This document shows, piece by piece, positions 57,550-64,000 of a DNA stretch of 64,000 bases. The position numbers were made by a program, and so were the translations under genes. The notes beneath the pieces are model-generated. The model made no database searches. It saw nothing but the letters and a program-made list of their open reading frames with translations, and had not been told where the DNA came from. Position 1 is the first letter of the stretch. The number at the start of each line of letters is the position of its first letter. The DNA is from JAMIFN01 sp035906235 (GTDB taxonomy: Bacteria; Pseudomonadota; Gammaproteobacteria; Burkholderiales; Burkholderiaceae_C): the NCBI GenBank assembly GCA_035906235.1, contig JAMIFN010000132.1, positions 3,862-67,861 of the forward strand, written 5' to 3'.

Positions 57550-59010
57550 TTAAACCATCTGCCCCATGGCGATGGTTTTTTCTTCTTGGTATTCGTGCAG
57601 CCCTTGGCGCCCGCCTTCGCGCCCCAGGCCCGATTGTTTGATGCCGCCAAAAGGCGATTGATCGGCCGATAGCTGACCCGCATTCACGCTGACCATGCCC
57701 GCCTCTAGCGCCTCGGCCACACGCCAAATACGGGCGATGTCGCGGCTGTAGAGGTAGGCGGCTAGGCCGTATTCGGTGTCATTGGCGCGGGCAATAGCCT
57801 CGGCCTCGGTTTCAAATTTGAAAACCGAGAGGATGGGGCCAAAGGTTTCCTCGCAGGCCACACGCATACTGTGCTGGCAATCGGCCAAAACCGTGGGGGC
57901 GTAAAACTGCGCGCCGATGTCGCTGCAGACTTGCCCGCCCGTGAGCACGCGTGCGCCCATGGCCACCGCATTGCGCACATGGGCATCGACTTTTTCTACC
58001 GCTTTGGCGTTGATCAAAGGGCCAATTTGCGCACCTTCGGCAAAGCCGTCAGCGGTTTTGAGCGCCGCCACTGCCGCTGTCATGCGCTGCAAAAACGCGT
58101 CGTACACGCCCGCCTGCACCAGCACGCGGTTGGGCGAGACGCAAGCCTGCCCCGTGTTGCGGAATTTTTGCGCCATCAGGCCTGCGACCACCGCATCTAA
58201 ATCGGCATCATCAAACACCAGCACGGGGGCGTTGCCGCCCAGCTCTAGCGCCAGTTTTTTCATGGTTGGCGCACATTGCTGCATCAGCAATTTGCCCACG
58301 GCGGTGGAGCCTGTGAAAGACAGATGGCGCACCGTGTCGCTGGCGCACAGCGCATCGCCTATGGTTTTGGCATTGCTGCCGGTGACGATGTGCAGGGCAT
58401 CCCGTGGCACGCCCGCTTGGTAGGCCAGCTCGGCTGCGGCCAAGGCCGACAGCGGCGTTAAATCGGCGGGTTTCAGCACCACGGTGCAGCCAGCAGCCAG
58501 CGCGGGCGCGACTTTGCGCGTGATCATGGCCAGGGGAAAGTTCCACGGCGTAATGGCCGCGCACACGCCTATGGCTTGCTTGATGACGATGCTGCGCTGC
58601 CCTGCCACATTGGGGGTCAGCACCTCGCCGTAGGCGCGTTTGGCTTCTTCGCCATACCACTCCACAAAGCTGGCGGCGTACTGCACTTCGCCATAGGCTT
58701 CGGCCAGGGGTTTGCCGTTTTCCGCCGTCATGATGCGGGCTAAATCGTCTTTATGCGCCTGCAGCAAATCCAACCATTTGCGCAGAATGCGGCTGCGTTC
58801 ATAGGCCGTGCGCCCGCGCCAACCGGGCAAGGCGGCGTTGGCCGCGGCAATGGCGGCATCCGTTTGCGCTGCGCCCATTTCAGCCACCCAAGCGATGGGC
58901 TGCTGCGTGGCGGGGTTGTGTACCGCAAAGTGGCTCGCGCCTGCCATGGGGCTGAGGCTGGCGGCCTGCAACAAACTGGGGGTTTTGAGGGGGCTAAGGG
59001 GATGATGCAT
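57550..59010 (-). CDS. gabD: NAD(P)-dependent succinate-semialdehyde dehydrogenase (GabD-like)
   Basis: The 486-residue aldehyde dehydrogenase has VCAAITPWNFPLAMITRKVAP, FTGSTAVGKLLM, the catalytic Glu in KKLALELGGNAPVLVFDD and the catalytic Cys in FRNTGQACVSPNRVLVQ. The pattern is closest to GabD, which oxidises succinate semialdehyde to succinate in GABA breakdown. No GABA transaminase gene adjoins it, so the substrate assignment is family-based. Confidence 0.9.
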   Translation of the reverse strand: MHHPLSPLKTPSLLQAASLSPMAGASHFAVHNPATQQPIAWVAEMGAAQTDAAIAAANAALPGWRGRTAYERSRILRKWLDLLQAHKDDLARIMTAENGKPLAEAYGEVQYAASFVEWYGEEAKRAYGEVLTPNVAGQRSIVIKQAIGVCAAITPWNFPLAMITRKVAPALAAGCTVVLKPADLTPLSALAAAELAYQAGVPRDALHIVTGSNAKTIGDALCASDTVRHLSFTGSTAVGKLLMQQCAPTMKKLALELGGNAPVLVFDDADLDAVVAGLMAQKFRNTGQACVSPNRVLVQAGVYDAFLQRMTAAVAALKTADGFAEGAQIGPLINAKAVEKVDAHVRNAVAMGARVLTGGQVCSDIGAQFYAPTVLADCQHSMRVACEETFGPILSVFKFETEAEAIARANDTEYGLAAYLYSRDIARIWRVAEALEAGMVSVNAGQLSADQSPFGGIKQSGLGREGGRQGLHEYQEEKTIAMGQMV

Positions 59011-59081
59011 AAACGCCTACCAACAGAAAAACAGCTTGCACTGTAGCGCCCCAGCAGGGCTTTGTCAGGCCATGCCCATGC

Positions 59082-60113
59082 TCAGTGTGTTTTTAACCAG
59101 CTGCCGACCACGGCGGGCAATACATCGCAGCTGCAAGGCCAGCGTCCGCTGCCCGGAAAACCCACATGCCCGCCCGTGCGCGGCTGCCACAGCGTGGTGC
59201 TGCTGCTGACCTCAGCCACCGTGGGCATGGTGTAGGCGGGCACGATGGGGTCGTTATGCGTTTGCACCAGCAGGGTGGGCAGGCGCAGCGCCTGCAAATG
59301 CGGTTTGGCCGAGCATTGCGCCCAGTAATCGGCAGCGCCCTTAAAGCCATGCAGGGGGGCGGTGAACAGGTCGTCAAAGGCAAAAAAAGTGCGCACGCGG
59401 CGCATGGCCTCGCCGTCAAACAAACCTGGGTGCAAGGCCAAGCGTTCAAGCGCGCGCGGAATCATGGTTTGCAAAAAATTGCGGGTGTAGATATTGCGCT
59501 GCCACCAGCTGGCATCCATCAGCTGCGCACCGGCGGCCAGATCAATCGGGCTGCAAATAGCGGCGATGGCGCGCAGGCGGCGGCAGGCGGCCTCGCCCGA
59601 TTCCTCGGCCCAGCGCAGCAGGGCATTGCCGCCCAGCGATACGCCCACGGCGTACAGCGGCACGGCCTGCCCGTGTTCGCCACCATGTTCGGCCTGCAAC
59701 TGGGTGTGCAGGCGCTGCACGATCCAGTCGATTTCTTCCCAATCGCCCGAGTGGTAGGCGCGCGGCGCGTGGTTGACCTCGCCGCTGCAGCCCCTGGCGT
59801 GCGCCACGGCAAAGCCCATGCCTTGCAGCTCGCACCAGCGCAGCAGGGCGCGGGCGTATTGGCTTTGCGACGAGCCTTCTAAGCCATGAAACAGCAGCAG
59901 CAAACCACGCTCGGGCTGCCAAGCATGGGCGCCAAAATCCACATCCACAAAATCGCCATCGGGCGCTGCCCAGCGCTGGCGTTGGTAGTGCTGCGCCACG
60001 GTTTTTTCGGCGTAGAAAGTGCGCCCCCACAAAGCGGGTGCAATGGTCTGGCTATGGCCATCAGGCAGCCACCACGGTGCGCTATAGTCGCTCGTCAGAA
60101 TCTGGCCAGCCAT
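59082..60113 (-). CDS. YheT-family alpha/beta hydrolase
   Basis: The 343-residue protein has WWLPDGHSQTIAPALWGR, LLLLFHGLEGSSQSQYAR (oxyanion), VGVSLGGNALLRW (nucleophile Ser), TLLVQTHNDPIVP (Asp) and TGGHVGFPG (His), the UPF0017/YheT pattern. The substrate is unknown. It lies 71 bp upstream of gabD, on the same strand. Confidence 0.9.
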   Translation of the reverse strand: MAGQILTSDYSAPWWLPDGHSQTIAPALWGRTFYAEKTVAQHYQRQRWAAPDGDFVDVDFGAHAWQPERGLLLLFHGLEGSSQSQYARALLRWCELQGMGFAVAHARGCSGEVNHAPRAYHSGDWEEIDWIVQRLHTQLQAEHGGEHGQAVPLYAVGVSLGGNALLRWAEESGEAACRRLRAIAAICSPIDLAAGAQLMDASWWQRNIYTRNFLQTMIPRALERLALHPGLFDGEAMRRVRTFFAFDDLFTAPLHGFKGAADYWAQCSAKPHLQALRLPTLLVQTHNDPIVPAYTMPTVAEVSSSTTLWQPRTGGHVGFPGSGRWPCSCDVLPAVVGSWLKTH

Positions 60114-60145
60114 GCAGTACTCACTATTTACTTCACTATTTATTT

Positions 60146-60178
60146 AATAGCTGCTCAGGCAGGTTTTGCGGCCTGAAA
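60146..60178 (+). repeat. Dispersed repeat, copy 18 of 19
   Basis: AATAGCTGCTCAGGCAGG is followed by TTTTGCGGCCTGAAA, in the divergent YheT/NUDIX promoter region. Confidence 0.9.
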
Positions 60179-60217
60179 GCCTTAAAAGGCATTGAAAACG
60201 CTATTGTAAAACGCCCT

Positions 60218-60706
60218 ATGACTGCAGCACGCTTTAAACCTGGTGTCACCGTTGGCGCCATCATCGAAAAAGACGGCAAATTTTTGCTGGTAGAAGAGCG
60301 CACCAGCCAAGGTTTGCGCCTGAACAACCCCGCAGGCCATATCGAACCCGCCGAAGACCTGCTGCAAGGCTGCACGCGCGAAGTGCTGGAAGAAACCGCC
60401 TTTGACTTTGTGCCCACTGCCCTGCTGGGTGTTTACCTTAGCAGCTATCCGCAGCACGACGCTGCCCTGCATGGCGATTTGCGCAGCCGCCCGCACTATC
60501 TGCGCTTGGCCTTTGTGGGCGAACTGGGGGCTTTTCACCCCGAGCGCCAGCTAGACGCGGGCATTGTGCGCACCGTGTGGCTGACTGCCGATGAGATTCG
60601 GCAAGCGCCCAATCTGCGCAGCCCCACTGTGCTGCAGTGCTTAGAAGACTATTTAAGCGGGCAACGCCACCCGCTTGCGCTGTTGCGGCAGGTGGCCTGT
60701 GATTAA
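60218..60706 (+). CDS. NUDIX hydrolase, NudJ-like
   Basis: The 162-residue protein has the complete Nudix box in GHIEPAEDLLQGCTREVLEE (followed by TAFDF) and a front section VTVGAIIEKDGKFLLVEER. It is about the size of NudJ, which cleaves nucleotide di- and triphosphates and hydroxymethylpyrimidine pyrophosphate. A longer frame to 60038 covers the repeat and is not credible. It ends 2 bp from the convergent rsmA. Confidence 0.9.
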   Translation: MTAARFKPGVTVGAIIEKDGKFLLVEERTSQGLRLNNPAGHIEPAEDLLQGCTREVLEETAFDFVPTALLGVYLSSYPQHDAALHGDLRSRPHYLRLAFVGELGAFHPERQLDAGIVRTVWLTADEIRQAPNLRSPTVLQCLEDYLSGQRHPLALLRQVACD

Positions 60707-60708
60707 GG

Positions 60709-61539
60709 CTAAGGTGACGGTGACGCGAGAGCTGGCTCCAATACCTGCGCCAGCGCGATGTACTCAGCTACAGGCACCTCTTCGGCGCGGCGCTGCACAT
60801 CAAAATCGCCGCTAAAGCCCTGCTCATCCAACCAGCGCCCCAGGGTGTTGCGCAGAATTTTGCGGCGCTGGCTAAAGGCTACGCGCACCAAGTCCTCCAG
60901 CAATTGAGGCGATAAAGCGGCAGGCTGGGCATAGGGCAGCATCCTGACGACGGCACTATCGACGCGGGGTGGTGGATCAAAAGCCTCAGGCGGCACCAAG
61001 AGGAAATTGTCCATCGCATAGCGCCACTGCAGCATGACGGACAAACGCCCATAGGCGGCAGTGGCAGGCTGCGCCACCATACGCTCGATCACCTCTTTTT
61101 GCAGCATAAAGTGCTGGTCTTGCACCAAATGCGCATAGGGCAGCAAGTGAAACAAAATGGGTGAGGAGATGTTGTAGGGCAAATTACCCACAACGCGCAA
61201 CTTGAGCGCTTCACTTTCAATAGCTATCTGGGCAGGTTTTTCGGAGGCTTCTGGCAAATTCCCTGCAAAGACCGCCGCGAAATCCACTTTTAGCACATCG
61301 CTGGCAATCACGGCTACGCCTTGGCGCTGCTGCCAATGGGCAATCAGGTCGCGATCTAGCTCGACTACTGTGATGTGCCCGCTGTGCTCGAGCAAGGGCT
61401 GAGTCAGCGCCCCCAGGCCGGGGCCAATTTCTACCAGCCGCTGACCGGGCTGGGGCGCAATGGTACACACGATGCTGTCGATGACGCTCTGATCGACCAA
61501 AAAATGCTGGCCAAAGCGTTTGCGGGGAATATGTTTCAT
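60709..61539 (-). CDS. rsmA: 16S rRNA dimethyladenosine transferase
   Basis: The 276-residue methyltransferase dimethylates A1518 and A1519 of 16S rRNA. It shows [40 protein letters not shown], the catalytic [15 protein letters not shown] and [14 protein letters not shown]. The stretch [11 protein letters not shown] just before the NLPY motif is encoded by a dispersed-repeat copy, making the loop longer than usual. pdxA and surA, frequent neighbours, are absent. Confidence 0.95.
   Translation of the reverse strand: MKHIPRKRFGQHFLVDQSVIDSIVCTIAPQPGQRLVEIGPGLGALTQPLLEHSGHITVVELDRDLIAHWQQRQGVAVIASDVLKVDFAAVFAGNLPEASEKPAQIAIESEALKLRVVGNLPYNISSPILFHLLPYAHLVQDQHFMLQKEVIERMVAQPATAAYGRLSVMLQWRYAMDNFLLVPPEAFDPPPRVDSAVVRMLPYAQPAALSPQLLEDLVRVAFSQRRKILRNTLGRWLDEQGFSGDFDVQRRAEEVPVAEYIALAQVLEPALASPSP
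61219..61250 (+). repeat. Dispersed repeat, copy 19 of 19, inside rsmA
   Basis: AATAGCTATCTGGGCAGG is followed by TTTTTCGGAGGCTTC. The rsmA strand reads it as EKPAQIAIE. At the position where intergenic copies would give TGA, it has CAG. Confidence 0.8.
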
Positions 61540-61845
61540 AAATATTAAATGTGGCCTTCAACACCAACTGCCAACTGTCAACTGCCATTGCCATTGCCAT
61601 TGCCATTGCCACATTGTGGCATGATGCCAGTACGCTACAAAGCGCGCGGCAACTGTAAAACTCCCCAACGCTGCGGTCCAAAGACTTGATACCTGCACCT
61701 TCTGACCCTACACTGCAGAAGCAAAATTCCGTCAGTCAGTCTTGGGCGTCCGTGTTGGAAGTCTAAAGAGAGGCTTGGCCAGACCAAAACAAACCCCAAC
61801 ACACGCGCGGCGACCTGCTGCGCGCAAACCGATAAGGTGAGGACT
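61540..61845. other. Divergent promoter spacer between rsmA and the FecR gene
   Basis: These 306 bp hold a short tandem repeat near rsmA (61583-61610), a CCAACTG-type imperfect 7-mer triplet just before it, and a weak promoter candidate for the FecR gene (TTGTGG 61614-61619, 16 bp, TACAAA 61636-61641). No other gene is supported. Confidence 0.55.
61583..61610. repeat. TGCCAT hexamer tandem repeat
   Basis: There are 4.7 copies of TGCCAT, 44 bp upstream of the rsmA start. The copy number may vary and could alter the spacing of rsmA promoter elements. Confidence 0.9.
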
Positions 61846-64000
61846 ATGAAATACCCCCGTCATGCCATCTGGCTCGCAGTGAGTTTGGTTTTAGGTAGCA
61901 CCTCTGCTACCGTCGGTTTTTCTGCGCAAGCGGCCAGCCCCCAATTGGCTGACGCCGGCAACATCATTTACAGCACAGGCCAAGCGCAATTGCAACGCGC
62001 GGGCAAACAACTACCGGCGCAAAAAGGCGCTGCGATTTTGTCGGGTGATACCCTGAGTACGGGGCAAGGCCAGGCGCAAATCCGCTTTTCAGACGGTGCC
62101 TATGTCGCGCTGGGGCCGCAGTCTGAATTTGCCATCGAAAAATACCTTGATGCCCATCGCGCAGAAGAGGATAGCTTTGTCACCCGCTTAGCCAAGGGCA
62201 GTATGCGGGCCATCACCGGGCTGATCGGCAAACGCGAGCGACGCAATTACAAAGTCCACACCGCCACGGCGACGCTGGGGATACGCGGATCGTCCTTCCT
62301 GCTGGCGTATCAGCCCGATGGCTCTATTTTGGCCACCACCGAGCAAGACGGTATCGAACTGTGCACCGCCGCAGGCTGTGTCGGCCTGGCCGCTGGCGAA
62401 AGTGCCTGGGTGTACGCCGATGATCAGCCTCCAGTCATCATCAGTTCGCAAGCCGACATCCCCAAGCCACCTGAGCGCCGCGACCCCAGCCTAGCCAACG
62501 AAGCGGTGGACAACCAAGGCGAGGCGCTACCTGCCCTTGCTGGCAGCGTAAGTCCCAACCCTAGTCCCAACCCTAGTCCCAACCCTAGCCCCAACCCTAG
62601 CCCCAACCCTAGCCCCAACCCTAGCCCCAACCCTAGCCCCAACCCTAGCCCCAACCCTAGTCCCAACCCTAGCCCCAACCCCACAGGCACCCCCACCAAC
62701 CTGCCTTCAGGGGCACCCAGCACCACGCCGGCTCCGACGACGACCAACACACCTCTTCCTACGGCTACCAACACGGTCACGCCTGTCCCGACCAGCACAA
62801 GTACACCTATCCCTACGGCTACCAACACAGCCACGCCTGTCCCAACCAGCACAAGTACACCCATCCCCACGGCTACCAACACAGCCACGCCTGTTCCGAC
62901 CAGCACAAGTACACCTATCCCCACGGCTACCAACACGAACACCCCAGTTCCAACGGCTACGGATACGGCTACACCAGTTCCAACAGCCACGGATACAGCA
63001 ACTCCAGTACCAACGGCTACGGATACAGCAACTCCAGTACCAACGGCTACGGATACAGCAACGCCAGTTCCAACGGCGACGGATACAGCGACACCAGTAC
63101 CAACGGCAACTGATACCGCGACGCCAGTTCCAACGGCTACGGATACGGCTACACCAGTTCCAACGGCTACGGATACAGCGACGCCAGTTCCAACAGCCAC
63201 GGATACGGCGACGCCAGTTCCAACGGCTACGGATACGGCTACACCTGTACCGACTGCAACGGATACAGCAACGCCAGTTCCAACGGCGACGGATACAGCG
63301 ACACCAGTTCCAACGGCGACCAACACGAACACCCCAGTACCAACAGCCACGGATACAGCGACTCCAGTTCCAACGGCTACGGATACGGCAACGCCAGTAC
63401 CAACGGCAACCAACACGAACACCCCAGTACCAACAGCCACGGATACGGCGACGCCAGTTCCAACAGCCACGGATACGGCGACGCCAGTTCCAACGGCTAC
63501 GGATACGCCAACGCCTACCCCAACAGCTACGGATACGCCAACGCCTACCCCAACAGCGACCAACACCCCCACCCCTGATGTGGTGACTTTTGATGCGGGT
63601 GCGCCCAACTCGGCGGACTTCTTATCCGCGGCTGCGATTACTGCCACATCCAGCAATGGCGGGACGATTACTTATTCTTCAGACACGCCCAGCACATGTA
63701 CGGTCAATAGCAGTACAGGGCAAGTGGCGCTAAACGGTGGTGGCGCAGGCAATTGCACGGTGCGCGCTACTAGCACTGCAGGTGGTGTGAATACCCATAC
63801 GGTCACCATCAATACCGTGACACTGGATACCGTGCAGTGCGCCCCCGATGCGCCGCGTGCGGGTGATAACTATGGCGAAACTTTTAAGGCGCGTAATTCG
63901 GCTTACCAGGCGGTCAGGCCGTATAGCGCTGGCGGCTTTACTTATGCATTTAATAATCCAAAAATCCGCCAGCTCAAAGATGTACAGGCTACCTTTAACT
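61846..64000 (+). CDS. FecR-domain exported protein with long repeat arrays (partial, 3' end off the right edge)
   Basis: ATG at 61846 follows GGTGAGGA. The frame stays open to the window edge (718 codons). A signal peptide ([20 protein letters not shown]) is followed by a FecR-type beta domain (about residues 38-195): [29 protein letters not shown] and [18 protein letters not shown]. Then come an 11-unit SPNP array (62551-62682), a decapeptide array (about 62731-63579) and an Ig-like region ([35 protein letters not shown]). It is probably a large cell-surface or periplasmic protein. Its size and the end are not visible. Confidence 0.85.
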   Translation, partial: MKYPRHAIWLAVSLVLGSTSATVGFSAQAASPQLADAGNIIYSTGQAQLQRAGKQLPAQKGAAILSGDTLSTGQGQAQIRFSDGAYVALGPQSEFAIEKYLDAHRAEEDSFVTRLAKGSMRAITGLIGKRERRNYKVHTATATLGIRGSSFLLAYQPDGSILATTEQDGIELCTAAGCVGLAAGESAWVYADDQPPVIISSQADIPKPPERRDPSLANEAVDNQGEALPALAGSVSPNPSPNPSPNPSPNPSPNPSPNPSPNPSPNPSPNPSPNPSPNPTGTPTNLPSGAPSTTPAPTTTNTPLPTATNTVTPVPTSTSTPIPTATNTATPVPTSTSTPIPTATNTATPVPTSTSTPIPTATNTNTPVPTATDTATPVPTATDTATPVPTATDTATPVPTATDTATPVPTATDTATPVPTATDTATPVPTATDTATPVPTATDTATPVPTATDTATPVPTATDTATPVPTATDTATPVPTATDTATPVPTATNTNTPVPTATDTATPVPTATDTATPVPTATNTNTPVPTATDTATPVPTATDTATPVPTATDTPTPTPTATDTPTPTPTATNTPTPDVVTFDAGAPNSADFLSAAAITATSSNGGTITYSSDTPSTCTVNSSTGQVALNGGGAGNCTVRATSTAGGVNTHTVTINTVTLDTVQCAPDAPRAGDNYGETFKARNSAYQAVRPYSAGGFTYAFNNPKIRQLKDVQATFN
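62551..62682 (+). repeat. SPNP coding repeat, 11 units of 12 bp
   Basis: The unit AGYCCCAACCCT encodes Ser-Pro-Asn-Pro and is repeated 11 times with only silent differences (AGT/AGC, last CCC). It forms a rigid proline linker after the FecR domain. Confidence 0.95.
62731..63579 (+). repeat. PT-rich decapeptide repeat, about 28 units of 30 bp
   Basis: The unit encodes [10 protein letters not shown] with variants (TNTN, TSTS, TNTA). The DNA units differ mainly at silent third positions, so the array is under protein-level constraint while slowly diverging. It is a Thr/Pro stalk of about 280 residues, a likely site of extension or glycosylation. Confidence 0.95.

Noticed and set aside
61219..61250. 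The rsmA and nadE copies as chance similarity
   Set aside because: Each matches the core over more than 20 of about 27 positions, including the AAAACCTGCC and TAGCT blocks, and nadE also keeps part of the outer flank, so chance is unlikely.
61217..61681. A 154-codon - strand frame starting upstream of rsmA and including MAMAMAMAVD
   Set aside because: It is out of frame with rsmA, and its unusual start is only the hexamer repeat being translated.
62424..63656. A 410-codon open frame on the - strand made of [10 protein letters not shown] repeats
   Set aside because: It is the antisense of the PT-rich repeat array. The absence of stops is a by-product of the 30-bp period, and the + strand frame has a signal peptide, FecR domain and ribosome site.

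Overview
The window is a stretch of bacterial chromosome, gene-dense and moderately GC-rich, and it looks like a Burkholderiales betaproteobacterium, most likely Comamonadaceae. This rests on gene content (DUF3567, DUF493, DUF4845 and DUF924 proteins, RibB with a degenerate GTP-cyclohydrolase domain, the lepA-lepB-DUF4845-rnc-era order) and on a dispersed intergenic repeat with the core AGCTGCTCAGGCAGG. I cannot name the species. No rRNA, tRNA, CRISPR array or prophage was seen.

Layout. 1-8.4 kb: a DUF1329 exported protein cut by the left edge, DUF3567, pth, a small exported protein, an orphan GspE/PilB-type ATPase with an 11-C tract near its start, suhB, parB, an nfeD-SPFH pair and a gamma-glutamylcyclotransferase-like protein. 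8.4-18.3 kb: a palindrome-rich spacer, an MdtD-like exporter, panB, xseA, DUF493, lipB, pepP, two paralogous small exported proteins, an exported esterase and a truncated IS1595-type transposase. 18.3-25.6 kb: a signalling cluster, all on the + strand: CHASE2-Ser/Thr kinase, PP2C phosphatase, FHA protein, CHASE2-adenylate/guanylate cyclase and a class II cyclic-nucleotide phosphodiesterase. 25.6-30 kb: a deleted IS element with 16-bp terminal inverted repeats, DUF924, chaA and priA.

30-43.4 kb: an NlpE-domain protein, then (reading leftward) lepA-lepB-DUF4845-rnc-era; holA, a glutathione S-transferase, ssb, a PduO-type cobalamin adenosyltransferase, HPr, a CDF metal transporter, a GDSL-like lipoprotein that seems to lack its catalytic residues, ribH and ribB(X). 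43.5-48.8 kb: an RND efflux pump and adaptor divergent from a TetR/AcrR repressor, with an AcrR-type operator between them. 48.9-57.3 kb: an overlapping nadE-PII-ThiF/MoeB operon, TerC, a divergent ferredoxin-reductase/ketosteroid-dehydrogenase-like flavoprotein pair, and PTS enzyme I. 57.5-64 kb: a gabD-like dehydrogenase, a YheT hydrolase, a NUDIX hydrolase, rsmA, and a FecR-domain exported protein with two large repeat arrays, cut by the right edge.

The most unusual features are the signalling cluster, which pairs a reversible phosphorylation circuit with cyclic-nucleotide synthesis and breakdown behind two CHASE2 sensors; 19 copies of the dispersed element, three of them inside essential genes (priA, nadE, rsmA), where both copies read in the same sense have lost the element's TGA stop; and the apparent GDSL pseudoenzyme.
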